Source: Robertkochia marina | GTDB lineage: Bacteria > Bacteroidota > Bacteroidia > Flavobacteriales > Flavobacteriaceae | DNA: 64,000 nt | Reading direction: 5' to 3' | Assembly: GCF_004799345.1 (NCBI RefSeq) | Contig: NZ_SSMC01000004.1 | Coordinates: 225,427 to 289,426, forward strand | Shown here: piece after piece, positions 1 through 9,438 of the stretch | Layout of the letters: each line of letters opens with the position of its first letter | How positions within the stretch are numbered: position 1 is the first letter of the stretch | The notes under the pieces: model-generated | Seen by the model: only the letters and a program-made list of their open reading frames with translations | Database searches by the model: none | What the model was told of the DNA's origin: nothing | Translations under genes and position numbers: made by a program

Positions 1-57
1 GAGATCGATCATTTTGATGAGCTCAATGAGAAGTTGCTACGAAAGCTATGGAGTTAA
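1..57 (+). CDS. 3' end of an unidentified CDS cut by the window edge
   Basis: Frame 1 is open from the first base to a TAA at 55-57 and encodes 18 residues ending in RKLWS. It overlaps the ATG of the following lyase gene by 10 nt, as expected for tightly packed co-transcribed genes. Too little is present to name a family, and a chance open stretch of 18 codons is possible. Confidence 0.45.
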   Translation, partial: EIDHFDELNEKLLRKLWS

Positions 58-920
58 AGGATAAAGTAAAGATCATAGAATGCCCTAGAGATGCCATGCA
101 AGGCATCCGTGATTTTATTCCTACCGAGAAAAAGGCTGCTTATATACAGGCCTTGCTTCGATGTGGTTTTGATACTATTGATTTCGGGAGTTTTGTTTCA
201 CCAAGGGCGATACCGCAAATGCGTGATACAGCTGAGGTGCTGGAAATGCTGGATCTTAGTGCCACCTCCAGTAAGTTGCTCGCCATCGTGGCCAATGTAA
301 GGGGGGCGAACGATGCCTGCTATTTTGATCAGATCGATTACCTGGGGTATCCCTTTTCTATTTCTGAAAACTTTCAAATGCGGAATACCCATAAGACCAT
401 AGACGAAAGTATTGAGGTGTTAGAGGAGATCCTGGAGATAGCCGACAGGTCGGGGAAAGAGGTGGTGGCCTATTTGTCAATGGGATTCGGAAACCCCTAC
501 GGAGACCCCTGGAATGTGGAGATCGTAGGGCGGTGGACAGAACGTCTCTATAAGATGGGGGTAAAGATCCTCTCTTTATCAGATACGGTAGGGAGCTCAA
601 CTCCTGAAGTTATAGAATACCTCTTCTCTCAATTGATCCCGGCCTATCCGAAAATGGAATTCGGGGCTCACTTGCATACCACCCCTGATTCCTGGTTTGA
701 AAAAACAGATGCCGCCTATAAGGCAGGATGCCGCAGATTTGACGGCGCCATACAAGGGCGCGGAGGCTGCCCGATGGCTAAGGATGAACTTACAGGTAAT
801 ATGCCGACAGAGAAGTTGATCTCCTATTTTAACAAGGTAAAAGCCGATACCAATGTCGGAGCTATGAGCTTTGAAAGTGCCTACAATGAAGCCTTAAAGA
901 TCTTTACCAACTATTATTAA
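48..920 (+). CDS. hydroxymethylglutaryl-CoA lyase family protein
   Basis: 290-residue TIM-barrel protein of the HMGL-like family. It probably cleaves 3-hydroxy-3-methylglutaryl-CoA to acetyl-CoA and acetoacetate in leucine degradation, in the cytoplasm. Visible family features are the N-terminal PRDAMQG segment (R14, D15), the metal-ligand motif HLH at about 208-210, and the glycine-rich loop GRGGCPMAKDELTGN with the catalytic-type Cys at about 241. The length is close to bacterial HMG-CoA lyases (about 300). The ATG at 48 overlaps the end of the preceding reading frame. Related enzymes of the same superfamily (isopropylmalate or citramalate synthases) are longer and lack the GGCP loop, so the lyase call is firm, though the exact substrate is inferred. 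Confidence 0.9.
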   Translation: MELKDKVKIIECPRDAMQGIRDFIPTEKKAAYIQALLRCGFDTIDFGSFVSPRAIPQMRDTAEVLEMLDLSATSSKLLAIVANVRGANDACYFDQIDYLGYPFSISENFQMRNTHKTIDESIEVLEEILEIADRSGKEVVAYLSMGFGNPYGDPWNVEIVGRWTERLYKMGVKILSLSDTVGSSTPEVIEYLFSQLIPAYPKMEFGAHLHTTPDSWFEKTDAAYKAGCRRFDGAIQGRGGCPMAKDELTGNMPTEKLISYFNKVKADTNVGAMSFESAYNEALKIFTNYY

Positions 921-1005
921 TTGATCTTATCATAACTGTTAGGAATATTAGTTATTTTTATTTGAATTTATTCTAAATAAGTTTTTTCAACCCCAATTTG
1001 TTCTG

Positions 1006-1013
1006 TATTTTTG
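1006..1013 (+). promoter_or_regulatory. -7 promoter element ahead of the imelysin operon
   Basis: TATTTTTG matches the Bacteroidota -7 consensus TAnnTTTG and lies 41 nt before the ATG at 1055. No TTG is found at the usual distance upstream, so only half of the promoter is supported. Confidence 0.5.
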
Positions 1014-1054
1014 CGCACAGATAATTTTGTTATTTGTAATTAATCTAAATAAAT

Positions 1055-2251
1055 ATGCGTAAATATATACTTGGAGCTGCGGCTCTTTCCCTGACTCTTT
1101 TATCTTGTTCAAATGATGATGATGCTTGTGATAATTGCGGTATTGAAGCACCTGCATCTTACGAATTTACCAGAAACGGTGCCTCAACGGTGAGCTTTAG
1201 CGGGCAAACTACCAGGATCCTGATGGCTGAAGAATTAATTGCCGGATTGCTTGACCCGGCAAAAGATGCGGCAACCTTAACTGCTATGTTTACCCATGCA
1301 GAAGGTGATGCTGATTTTAGTTCTACTGAACTGAATTCATCGGACAAGAACATATATAGTAAAACTGCTGCGTCCAGAGACTTTTTCTCTACAAATACAA
1401 CCCTTTCCAACCAGATCAAGTCCGATTTTCAAGGCTGGATCGATGCCCAGGTTGAGGAGGTTTATCCCGTTTGGCAGCAGGAGGCGGCTCCAAATGTTCC
1501 CGGTTTTATCCAGGAAGCCGGCGGTGGGGCTACCCGATATGTAAATGCGAAAGGGCTGGAGTATGACCAGGCCTTTGCTAAAGGTTTGATCGGAGCTTTA
1601 ATGACCGATCAGATGTTGAATAATTACCTGAGTGTTTCTGTGCTTGACGAAGGAAGCAATATAGAGAATAACAATGCCGGTATTACCGAAGAGGGCAAGT
1701 CATATACCACCATGGAACATAAATGGGATGAGGCTTACGGTTATCTTTACGGTACTTCTGCAAGTCCGGCCAATCCCGGATTAGGTGAAGACTCCTTCCT
1801 TAGTAAATACCTTGGTCGGGTAGAAGGAGATGAGGATTTTGCAGGTATTGCCGATGAGATCTTTGATGCTTTTGCCCTGGGGCGTCAAGCCATCACCGAT
1901 AAGGATTATGAACTGCGCGATATTCAGGCAAATATTATTCGCGAGAAGATCTCTGAGATCATTGCTATCAGAGCGGTTTACTACCTCGAGTATGGTAAAG
2001 ACGCTATGCAGGCGGGTGATATGGGAGCGGCCTTCCATGATCTATCGGAAGGATTCGGATTTATTTACAGCCTTCAGTTTACCAGGATGCCCGGCACCAA
2101 TGCTCCTTATTTTACCAGTGAAGAGGTCAATGCATACCTGGAAACCCTTATGGCCGGCAACGGATTTTGGGATGTTGATGCAGCCACCCTTGAGTCGATG
2201 GCTTCAGAGATCGCTTCCAGATTTGATTTTACGGTAGCAGAGGCACTATAA
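1055..2251 (+). CDS. DUF4856-type lipoprotein, first gene of a metal-uptake-like operon
   Basis: 398 residues. The start MRKYILGAAALSLTLLSC is a lipoprotein signal with the lipid-bearing Cys at 18, followed by SNDDD, a typical flavobacterial export or outer-membrane sorting context. The rest is acidic, largely helical and without membrane segments, and resembles the DUF4856 family, which commonly sits beside imelysin genes in Bacteroidota. The next gene starts 34 nt downstream, followed by an HTTM protein and a TonB receptor, so a surface or periplasmic role in uptake of iron or another metal is inferred. No catalytic residues are recognised. Confidence 0.75.
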   Translation: MRKYILGAAALSLTLLSCSNDDDACDNCGIEAPASYEFTRNGASTVSFSGQTTRILMAEELIAGLLDPAKDAATLTAMFTHAEGDADFSSTELNSSDKNIYSKTAASRDFFSTNTTLSNQIKSDFQGWIDAQVEEVYPVWQQEAAPNVPGFIQEAGGGATRYVNAKGLEYDQAFAKGLIGALMTDQMLNNYLSVSVLDEGSNIENNNAGITEEGKSYTTMEHKWDEAYGYLYGTSASPANPGLGEDSFLSKYLGRVEGDEDFAGIADEIFDAFALGRQAITDKDYELRDIQANIIREKISEIIAIRAVYYLEYGKDAMQAGDMGAAFHDLSEGFGFIYSLQFTRMPGTNAPYFTSEEVNAYLETLMAGNGFWDVDAATLESMASEIASRFDFTVAEAL

Positions 2252-2285
2252 AAGATTAAAAGGATCTATTAAATACATGTTAGTT

Positions 2286-3410
2286 ATGAATTTTATCAAA
2301 GGTATCACGATTATAACAGTCTTTATGGCTCTTGTAGGGTGTAGCAGCAGTAGTGATGGGGATGGAGGAACACAGCCTGCTGATAATTTTGATCGTCAGG
2401 CCATGCTGGAGCACTGGGCAGACAATATTATCATCCCGGCTTTTGAAGACCTGCAACTCGAATTAACAGCACTCTCTGCAGCTAAAGATGATTTTGTAGC
2501 CGAACCCGGAGAGGCAACCCTGTTTGCCCTTAGAGAACAATGGCTGGAAGCGTATAAGACCTGGCAATATGTTGAGATGTTTAATATAGGGCAGGCAGAA
2601 ACCATGTTCTATGCTTTCCAAATGAATATTTACCCTGTTACTGTTGCTGATATTGAAAGTAATATCGCCACAGGAACCTACGATCTCAGAAGTGTGAACA
2701 ATAATGATGCAGTAGGGTTTCCGGCGATGGATTATCTGCTGCACGGACTGGGTGCAGACGATGCTGAAATATTAGCCCGATATACCACCGCAGAAGGCGC
2801 AGAAGGGACCAGGAAGTATTTATCTGATGTTACTGATGAAATGTTAGCGTTGACCGGAGAAGTACTTGAAGATTGGAGGTCGAATTACCGTGATACCTTT
2901 GTGGCTAACCTGAACAACAATGCTACCGGATCTGTAAACAAACTCACCAACGATTTCATTTTTTATTATGAGAAAGGACTCAGAGCAAATAAGTTCGGTA
3001 TTCCTGCCGGGAATTTCTCTGCTACTCCCTTTCCGGAAAAGGTAGAAGCCTATTACAGTACTGAGGTTTCAAAAACCCTTGCCTTAAATGCCTTGAATGC
3101 AGTACAGGATTTCTTTAACGGTAAATCGTATGGTACCTCAGGTACCGGAAGCAGTTTCACGGCTTACCTGGATTATCTGCGAGAGCTTCAGGGGGGTGAT
3201 GATCTGAGCGCCGCCATCAACCAACAATTGAATACTGCACGAGAGCAGATCCAGACCCTTGACGATAATTTCTCAAGACAGATAGAGACCGATAATACCA
3301 TGATGACAAAGGCCTACGATGAGCTGCAAAAGGCGGTCGTACTCCTTAAAGTGGATATGGTACAAAAGTTGAATATTACCATCGATTATGTAGATGCAGA
3401 TGGTGATTGA
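2286..3410 (+). CDS. imelysin family (peptidase M75-like) lipoprotein
   Basis: 374 residues from the ATG at 2286; an ATG three codons earlier at 2277 is also possible. The N-terminus MNFIKGITIITVFMALVGC is a lipoprotein signal followed by a serine-rich linker. The body has the all-helical imelysin pattern, including the GFPAMDYLLHG segment that corresponds to the family's conserved region around the GxHxxE motif. Imelysin proteins (IrpA, EfeO-like, ICMP) are linked to iron acquisition and lie in the periplasm or outer membrane. The gene stands between the DUF4856 lipoprotein and an HTTM membrane protein, with a TonB receptor last, which supports a metal-uptake role. Peptidase activity is not established for the family as a whole. 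Confidence 0.88.
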   Translation: MNFIKGITIITVFMALVGCSSSSDGDGGTQPADNFDRQAMLEHWADNIIIPAFEDLQLELTALSAAKDDFVAEPGEATLFALREQWLEAYKTWQYVEMFNIGQAETMFYAFQMNIYPVTVADIESNIATGTYDLRSVNNNDAVGFPAMDYLLHGLGADDAEILARYTTAEGAEGTRKYLSDVTDEMLALTGEVLEDWRSNYRDTFVANLNNNATGSVNKLTNDFIFYYEKGLRANKFGIPAGNFSATPFPEKVEAYYSTEVSKTLALNALNAVQDFFNGKSYGTSGTGSSFTAYLDYLRELQGGDDLSAAINQQLNTAREQIQTLDDNFSRQIETDNTMMTKAYDELQKAVVLLKVDMVQKLNITIDYVDADGD

Positions 3411-3475
3411 TCCTGGTAAAGTATTAGAATAAAAAGTTTGGATTCCCCGGCCGATTGCCGGGGGTTCCTGTTTAT

Positions 3476-4855
3476 ATGGGTATTGATCTGAATACATATT
3501 TCCGCAAGCAAACGGATGTGGCTCCCCTGGTGGTTTTCAGGATGTTCTTTGGGGTCATGATGTTTCTCAGTGTCCTGCGATTCTGGGCTAATGGGTGGAT
3601 AGAAAAACTCTACCTCGAGCCTGAATTTCATTTCACCTATTACGGCTTTGAATGGGTCAGGGTGCCGGGAGCCTATACCTATCTTATCTTCCTGCTTTGT
3701 GCATTGTCTGCCCTTGGCATTGCCCTGGGATACCGCTACAAATGGTCGGTGCTGCTGTTTTTTCTGTCTTTTACCTACATCGAATTGATGGATAAAACCA
3801 CCTATTTAAATCACTATTACTTTATAAGTCTTCTCAGCTTTCTGTTGTTTTTTCTACCTGCTGCGGCCCGCTTTTCTTTGGATGCCCAACGACAGGGGAA
3901 ACTCTATCTGAAGGTACCGGCCTGGAACATAGATGCCGTTAAGTTAATGCTGGGCATTGTGTATTTTTATGCCGGTTTGGCCAAGATAAATTCAGACTGG
4001 CTTTTTCGCGCCATGCCTCTTAAGATCTGGCTGCCCTCTAAATTTGATCTCCCGCTTATTGGAGACAGCCTGTTGCAGCAGGAATGGTTTAATTTTGCGA
4101 TGAGCTGGGCAGGAATGATCTACGATCTTGCGATCCCGTTTCTACTGCTTTATAAAAGAACCCGGCTATTTGCTTTTGCCCTGGTCGTATTTTTTCATGT
4201 TTTTACGCGAGTGCTTTTTCCTATAGGTATGTTTCCGTATATCATGATCGTTTCTGCCCTGATATTCTTTGACGCGGGGGTGCACCATAGGATCATGGAA
4301 ATCGTGAAGCGTATAGGTACTGCATTAGGCCGAAAGCGTCCCACTCCTCCATTACAGGTTATTCCCGAGTACCGTTTACCGATATTACAGGAGAAGCTGA
4401 TAAAACCCCTACTGATGGTGTTCTTTGTTATCCAATTGCTGTTGCCTTTTCGATATCTACTCTATCCGGGTGAACTGTTCTGGACCGAAGAGGGCTTTCG
4501 GTTCTCATGGCGCGTCATGCTGATGGATAAGGTTGGGTATACCACCTTTACCATTGTAGACGGGAAGACGGGGAAATCATTTGAGGTTGATAACACCGAT
4601 TTTTTAACCTCTTTTCAGGAAAAGCAAATGAGTTTTCAACCCGACTTTATTTTGGAATACGCTCATTACCTGGGCGATCATTTTAAGGCACAGGGACATC
4701 AGAACGTTGAGGTATACGCCAGGAGTTATGTGGCCCTGAACGGAAGAAAAAGCACTCCTTTTGTAGAGGAGGACAGAGACCTCTATAAAGAGAAAGAATC
4801 GTTTAAACATAAAGATTGGATAATCCCTTTTAAAGATGAGATCAAAGGCCTTTAA
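3476..4855 (+). CDS. HTTM domain (vitamin K gamma-carboxylase-like) membrane protein
   Basis: About 459 residues from the ATG at 3476; the frame also has a TTG at 3455 but the ATG gives the usual start MGIDLNTYFRKQTDVAPL. Several hydrophobic segments (for example around FRMFFGVMMFLSVLRFW, YLIFLLCALSALGIALGY and LLFFLSFTYIELMDKTTYLNHYYF) and the YLNHYYF-type region are characteristic of the HTTM family, related to gamma-glutamyl carboxylase. The C-terminal third is soluble. It overlaps the downstream TonB receptor gene by 20 nt, so the two are translationally close. Bacterial HTTM proteins in imelysin operons have no proven reaction. A role in modifying or helping uptake of a metal or its carrier is inferred from context. 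Confidence 0.85.
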   Translation: MGIDLNTYFRKQTDVAPLVVFRMFFGVMMFLSVLRFWANGWIEKLYLEPEFHFTYYGFEWVRVPGAYTYLIFLLCALSALGIALGYRYKWSVLLFFLSFTYIELMDKTTYLNHYYFISLLSFLLFFLPAAARFSLDAQRQGKLYLKVPAWNIDAVKLMLGIVYFYAGLAKINSDWLFRAMPLKIWLPSKFDLPLIGDSLLQQEWFNFAMSWAGMIYDLAIPFLLLYKRTRLFAFALVVFFHVFTRVLFPIGMFPYIMIVSALIFFDAGVHHRIMEIVKRIGTALGRKRPTPPLQVIPEYRLPILQEKLIKPLLMVFFVIQLLLPFRYLLYPGELFWTEEGFRFSWRVMLMDKVGYTTFTIVDGKTGKSFEVDNTDFLTSFQEKQMSFQPDFILEYAHYLGDHFKAQGHQNVEVYARSYVALNGRKSTPFVEEDRDLYKEKESFKHKDWIIPFKDEIKGL

Positions 4856-7262
4856 GTTTCTAGTTTTATTTTTGATCAGTACCTCAGTATTTTCCCAGGT
4901 GGAGGTGAAAGGGCGAATCACCGACGCTGAAAATGGTGAGCCCCTGCCTTTTGTAGAGGTTTATGACAAGGCCAGGGGGCTTTTGACTTCCTCTGATGCC
5001 GAAGGTTATTATAGTTTCACCACCACAAAAACGGAACTAACCCTGATATTCTTATCCTATGCCCATGAGATCAAAGAAGAGGTCCTTTTGTTGGACGGCC
5101 AGGATAAGGAGTTGAATATTCTCCTTGAGACCCTTACAGTTGCACTTACCGAGGTAGAGGTAACCGCTCGCAGAAAAAGGGTATTTGAACTATCCCGATT
5201 GAAAGATGTGGAAGGCACAGCCATCTATGCAGGTAAGAAGACCGAGGTGGTTTTGGTAGACCAATCAATGGCCAACCTGGCTACCAACAATGCCCGGCAG
5301 ATCTACAGCAAGGTGGCCGGATTAAATATTTACCAGAATGACGATGCCGGCCTGCAGTTGAACATTGGAGGTCGTGGCCTGGATCCTAATCGTACCTCTA
5401 ACTTTAATACCCGGCAGAACGGTTACGATATCAGTGCCGACGTATTGGGATATCCTGAAAGTTATTATTCTCCGGCTGCCGAAGGTATAGAAGAAATTCA
5501 AGTAGTTCGCGGCGCGGCCTCCTTACAGTACGGTACCCAGTTTGGGGGGCTGGTGAACTTTAAGATGAAGCAGCCTGTAGCAGATAAACCCCTGGAGGTA
5601 ATTACCAGGAATACCACGGGAAGCTATGGACTCTACACTAATTTTACCAGTGTAAGCGGCTCAGCAGATAAATGGCATTACTATACCTTCTTTAATTACA
5701 AAACAGGCGATGGCTTCAGGCCTAATTCTGAATTCGAATCTAAAAATGTCTACGCCTACCTGGGTTATGATCTCAGCGAAAAGACCACCCTGTCCGGTGA
5801 GGTTACCTACCTGCGCTATCTGGCAAAACAGGGAGGGGGGCTTACCGATCTGATGTTCGAGCAGGATCCGTTTCAAAGTAACAGAAGCAGAAACTGGTTT
5901 GAGGTAGATTGGTTTTTGTACAACCTTAAGCTGGACCATGCTATTTCTGAGAACACCAATTTTACCTTCAACTTTTTTGGACTCGATGCTTCCAGGTATG
6001 CGCTTGGTTTTCGAACCAACAGGGTAGATCAGGTAGATCCGGGTACGGAGCGGGATCTCATACAAGGAGACTTTAAGAATTATGGTTTTGAGTCAAGATT
6101 CCTGAGTAATTATACCCTGTTAGACCGTAAGGCAACTTTTCTGACGGGAATAAAATTCTACAATGCGGATAACTTTCAGAAACAAGGTCCCGGGAGTGAT
6201 GGGACCGGCCCTGATTTCAGGTTCTATGAAGACGATTTCCCCAATTATCCGCAACAGTCTCAATTTGATCTGCCCAATTTGAACCTGGCCTGGTTTGGAG
6301 AGCATATTTTTTATCTGAGCGACCAATTTTCAGTGACCCCGGGATTTCGTCTTGAATATATAAGAACGAAAAGTGAAGGGTTCTTCAAGCGTATAAATAC
6401 TGATGCAGCCGGTAATGTGATCTTTGAGGAAACCGTTGAAGACAACAGGGATTTTGAAAGAGACTTCCTTTTATTGGGAGTCGGGTTTAGTTATAAACCT
6501 TCAAGGTTGTTTGAGGCCTATGCCAATATATCACAGAATTACCGCTCTGTAACTTTTTCCGATATCAATATTAATAATCCGGCCTTTGCCGTATCGCCTG
6601 ATATTACTGATGAGAGGGGGTATACGGTAGATGTTGGGCTGAGAGGTAATTACAAAGGGGTCTTAAGTTATGACCTGAGTACTTTTGCCATGTTCTACAA
6701 TGACCGTATAGGTTTTGTTCAAAAGGCTTTGAGTGATGGACGGGTGATCAGCGAACGCGGTAATGTGGGAGACGCCGTAATGCTGGGGCTGGAATCCTTA
6801 TTTGAAACCGATCTTGCAAAACTCTCAGGATGGGGTGGTGACTACTCCTGGAGTTATTTCCTGAACCTGGCAATGATACGATCAGAATATACCAGGTCTG
6901 AGCAGCCCGGCATTGAAGGAAACCAAGTGGAATTTGTACCCGATGTAAACCTTAAAACAGGGATGCAGTTCGGATACAGAAACCTGAGAGCAAATGTTCA
7001 ATATACCTACCTCTCCCGCCAATTTACCGATGCCACCAATTCTGTGGCAGCTAATATTAGCGGAGTGATAGGAGAGATCCCGGCTTATGATATACTGGAT
7101 GTATCGCTGTCATATACCTACCGGTTCCTTAAACTGGAGACGGGAGTGAATAACCTTCTTGATAATATTTATTTTACCCGGAGAGCAACCGGGTATCCCG
7201 GACCGGGGATCATACCTTCTGCGCCCAGAAATTGGTATGTATCTTTCCAGGTGAAATTGTGA
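4836..7262 (+). CDS. TonB-dependent receptor, FecA-like
   Basis: 808 residues. A signal peptide ends near SVFSQ (about residue 21). It is followed by a CarboxypepD-regulatory-like domain (about 22-105, VKGRITDAENGEPLPFVEV), a plug domain (about 130-245, with QIYSKVAGLNIYQND and EEIQVVRGAASLQYGTQFGG), and a 22-strand-type barrel ending in the outer-membrane signature NWYVSFQVKL. The receptor imports a ligand across the outer membrane using TonB energy. The plug features resemble the Fe(III)-dicitrate/FecA group. Its position as last gene after DUF4856, imelysin and HTTM genes suggests a metal or metal-chelate ligand, which the sequence cannot identify. Confidence 0.92.
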   Translation: MRSKAFKFLVLFLISTSVFSQVEVKGRITDAENGEPLPFVEVYDKARGLLTSSDAEGYYSFTTTKTELTLIFLSYAHEIKEEVLLLDGQDKELNILLETLTVALTEVEVTARRKRVFELSRLKDVEGTAIYAGKKTEVVLVDQSMANLATNNARQIYSKVAGLNIYQNDDAGLQLNIGGRGLDPNRTSNFNTRQNGYDISADVLGYPESYYSPAAEGIEEIQVVRGAASLQYGTQFGGLVNFKMKQPVADKPLEVITRNTTGSYGLYTNFTSVSGSADKWHYYTFFNYKTGDGFRPNSEFESKNVYAYLGYDLSEKTTLSGEVTYLRYLAKQGGGLTDLMFEQDPFQSNRSRNWFEVDWFLYNLKLDHAISENTNFTFNFFGLDASRYALGFRTNRVDQVDPGTERDLIQGDFKNYGFESRFLSNYTLLDRKATFLTGIKFYNADNFQKQGPGSDGTGPDFRFYEDDFPNYPQQSQFDLPNLNLAWFGEHIFYLSDQFSVTPGFRLEYIRTKSEGFFKRINTDAAGNVIFEETVEDNRDFERDFLLLGVGFSYKPSRLFEAYANISQNYRSVTFSDININNPAFAVSPDITDERGYTVDVGLRGNYKGVLSYDLSTFAMFYNDRIGFVQKALSDGRVISERGNVGDAVMLGLESLFETDLAKLSGWGGDYSWSYFLNLAMIRSEYTRSEQPGIEGNQVEFVPDVNLKTGMQFGYRNLRANVQYTYLSRQFTDATNSVAANISGVIGEIPAYDILDVSLSYTYRFLKLETGVNNLLDNIYFTRRATGYPGPGIIPSAPRNWYVSFQVKL

Positions 7263-7287
7263 TCCGTCTATCCCGGAAGTTCTTCTT

Positions 7288-7533
7288 TCATGCTGTTGCC
7301 TTTGGTGCCCAGTCAGCGCATAGCATTTCAGGTGCCGCTTGCTTCGGATGTGGGCAGTCTTCTTTATGGTAACGAATACATGTCAGGCACTGCATGACGT
7401 TCTTTACCTCTGCACGCATCATAAAACTGTCGCAGGTATGTCTTCCTGTTACAGGAATATTATGCAAGGTACATAAGGAGTCATTTTTAAGGTTTGAGCA
7501 GTTGGTACAATTACTTGCTAATCGAATGGCCAT
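7288..7533 (-). CDS. small protein with two C4 (zinc-ribbon-like) cysteine units
   Basis: 81 residues with eight cysteines in two similar sets: C9-x2-C12-x8-C21-x12-C34 and C49-x2-C52-x7-C60-x11-C72. Each set ends in a C-D/A-D/S-aromatic motif (TCDSF, LCADW), which suggests an internal duplication of a metal-binding module. There is no signal peptide or membrane segment, so it is probably cytoplasmic. Its stop lies 25 nt from the stop of the TonB receptor, tail to tail. I recognise the general form from flavobacterial genomes but know no function. Zinc or iron binding is inferred from the spacing only. Confidence 0.75.
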   Translation of the reverse strand: MAIRLASNCTNCSNLKNDSLCTLHNIPVTGRHTCDSFMMRAEVKNVMQCLTCIRYHKEDCPHPKQAAPEMLCADWAPKATA

Positions 7534-7783
7534 AACGCTTTGTTTTGGTAAAGATATGTAATTGTAAAGTGATGTTTAGGGCGTAAGCACCTGATAGTCA
7601 GGTTTCAAATGGTTTTTTCGGTGTTGTTTTCAGTGTAACTCCCTGCGGGATACTGGTGAAATTGAAGTAGAAAACTACGAACGATTGCCATTTGAATCAG
7701 ATCGCGAATCAGGTCTGTTTACACCCCGGGGTTAAGGAATCTTTAAAACTTTGAAAGTGTATGAACAAGTGGGTAAAATGCTT

Positions 7784-7791
7784 TATATTTG
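7784..7791 (+). promoter_or_regulatory. -7 promoter element of guaB
   Basis: TATATTTG fits the Bacteroidota -7 consensus and lies 26 nt before the guaB ATG. No TTG at 17-23 nt upstream was found. The 280-nt gap before it also holds a small hairpin (ACCTGA-tag-TCAGGT, 7589-7603) of unknown meaning. Confidence 0.55.
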
Positions 7792-7816
7792 CGTGCAACT
7801 AAATTAGAAGTTGCAT

Positions 7817-9289
7817 ATGAAAGCACACGATGCCAAAATTGTAGGTGAAGGCTTAACTTACGATGACGTACTCCTCGTTCCGAATTACTCGGAAGTACTT
7901 CCCAGGGAGGTCAACATTCAGACCAAGTTTACAAGAAACATTACGATCAACGTTCCTATTGTTGCCGCCGCTATGGATACGGTTACAGAGAGTGACATGG
8001 CTATTGCCATGGCCAGAGAAGGTGGTATCGGGGTGTTGCATAAGAATATGACCATAGAGCAGCAGGCCTTTCATGTTCGAAAGGTAAAAAGAGCTGAGAG
8101 TGGTATGATCATCGATCCGGTTACCTTGCCTATGACTGCAAAGGTGAAGGACGCGAAGAACAGTATGAAGGAGCACAGTATCGGGGGTATTCCGATCGTA
8201 GATGATTCCGGCTTTCTTAAAGGGATCGTGACCAACCGTGACCTTCGATTTGAAAAGAACAATTCCCGTCCTATCGTGGAGGTGATGACCAGTGAAAATC
8301 TGGTGACTGCTGCCGAAGGTACTTCGCTGGCTGATGCCGAAGATATCCTTCAGGAAAACAAGATCGAGAAGCTGCCTGTGGTGGCTAAGGACAATAAACT
8401 TATCGGTCTTATAACCTTCAGAGATATCACCAAGCTTACCCAAAAGCCTATTGCCAACAAGGATCAGTACGGACGGTTAAGAGTGGCAGCTGCCTTAGGT
8501 GTTACTGCAGATGCCGTACAACGGGCGGAAGCCCTGGTAAACGCCGGGGTAGATGCCGTGGTTATTGATACAGCACACGGGCATACCAAAGGCGTGGTTA
8601 CCATATTAAAAGAAGTGAAGAAGAGTTTTCCTGACCTCGATGTGGTAGTGGGTAATATTGCGACACCGGAAGCGGCTAAGTACCTGGTTGAAGCCGGAGC
8701 TGATGCTGTGAAAGTCGGTATCGGACCCGGATCTATCTGTACCACCCGGGTTGTTGCAGGGGTTGGGTTCCCTCAATTTTCAGCAGTGCTGGAGGTGGCC
8801 CAGGCCATTAAAGGAAGTGGGGTGCCGGTCATTGCTGACGGAGGTATACGCTATACCGGAGATATACCCAAAGCTATTGCTGCGGGAGCCGATACGGTGA
8901 TGCTGGGGTCGCTCCTGGCAGGAACCAAGGAATCTCCGGGAGAAACCATTATTTTCGACGGACGTAAGTATAAGTCATATCGCGGTATGGGGTCTGTGGA
9001 GGCCATGACCAAAGGAAGTAAAGACCGTTATTTCCAGGATGTGGAAGATGACCTTAAAAAACTGGTGCCGGAAGGTATCGTAGGACGCGTTCCTTACAAA
9101 GGAGAACTGGTAGAAAGTATGCATCAGTTTATCGGAGGCTTGAGAGCCGGTATGGGATATTGCGGAGCAAAAGATATCAACGATCTGAAAGAGAACGGAC
9201 GTTTTGTGAAGATCACAGCAAGTGGTATTAACGAAAGCCATCCTCACGATGTGACCATTACCAAGGAAGCACCGAACTACAGCCGATAA
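7817..9289 (+). CDS. guaB: inosine-5'-monophosphate dehydrogenase
   Basis: 490 residues from the ATG at 7817; the frame is open slightly further to a TTG at 7811, but [20 protein letters not shown] is the normal beginning. It oxidises IMP to XMP with NAD+, the committed step of guanine nucleotide synthesis, in the cytoplasm. The TIM barrel is interrupted by two CBS domains (about 95-210). The catalytic loop GPGSICTTR carries the active-site Cys near residue 303, followed by the [11 protein letters not shown] phosphate-binding region and the flap with YRGMGS. Length matches the family. It stands alone between a promoter and a strong terminator. Confidence 0.98.
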   Translation: MKAHDAKIVGEGLTYDDVLLVPNYSEVLPREVNIQTKFTRNITINVPIVAAAMDTVTESDMAIAMAREGGIGVLHKNMTIEQQAFHVRKVKRAESGMIIDPVTLPMTAKVKDAKNSMKEHSIGGIPIVDDSGFLKGIVTNRDLRFEKNNSRPIVEVMTSENLVTAAEGTSLADAEDILQENKIEKLPVVAKDNKLIGLITFRDITKLTQKPIANKDQYGRLRVAAALGVTADAVQRAEALVNAGVDAVVIDTAHGHTKGVVTILKEVKKSFPDLDVVVGNIATPEAAKYLVEAGADAVKVGIGPGSICTTRVVAGVGFPQFSAVLEVAQAIKGSGVPVIADGGIRYTGDIPKAIAAGADTVMLGSLLAGTKESPGETIIFDGRKYKSYRGMGSVEAMTKGSKDRYFQDVEDDLKKLVPEGIVGRVPYKGELVESMHQFIGGLRAGMGYCGAKDINDLKENGRFVKITASGINESHPHDVTITKEAPNYSR

Positions 9290-9313
9290 ACCGGTATCGT
9301 ATATAAATAGCTT

Positions 9314-9342
9314 AAACACCCCGTTATTGGGGTGTTTTTTTT
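9314..9342 (+). terminator. rho-independent terminator after guaB
   Basis: AAACACCCC and GGGGTGTTT pair around a short ttatt-type loop and are followed by a run of T. It starts 25 nt after the guaB stop. Confidence 0.9.
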
Positions 9343-9438
9343 ATGTCTTAACATTGCGTTTAACTTTTTTAATCATTTTTTAAACAAAATAATTCGATAT
9401 AACCCATTGAAATTCATAGCTTTACACAAATAAAAATT

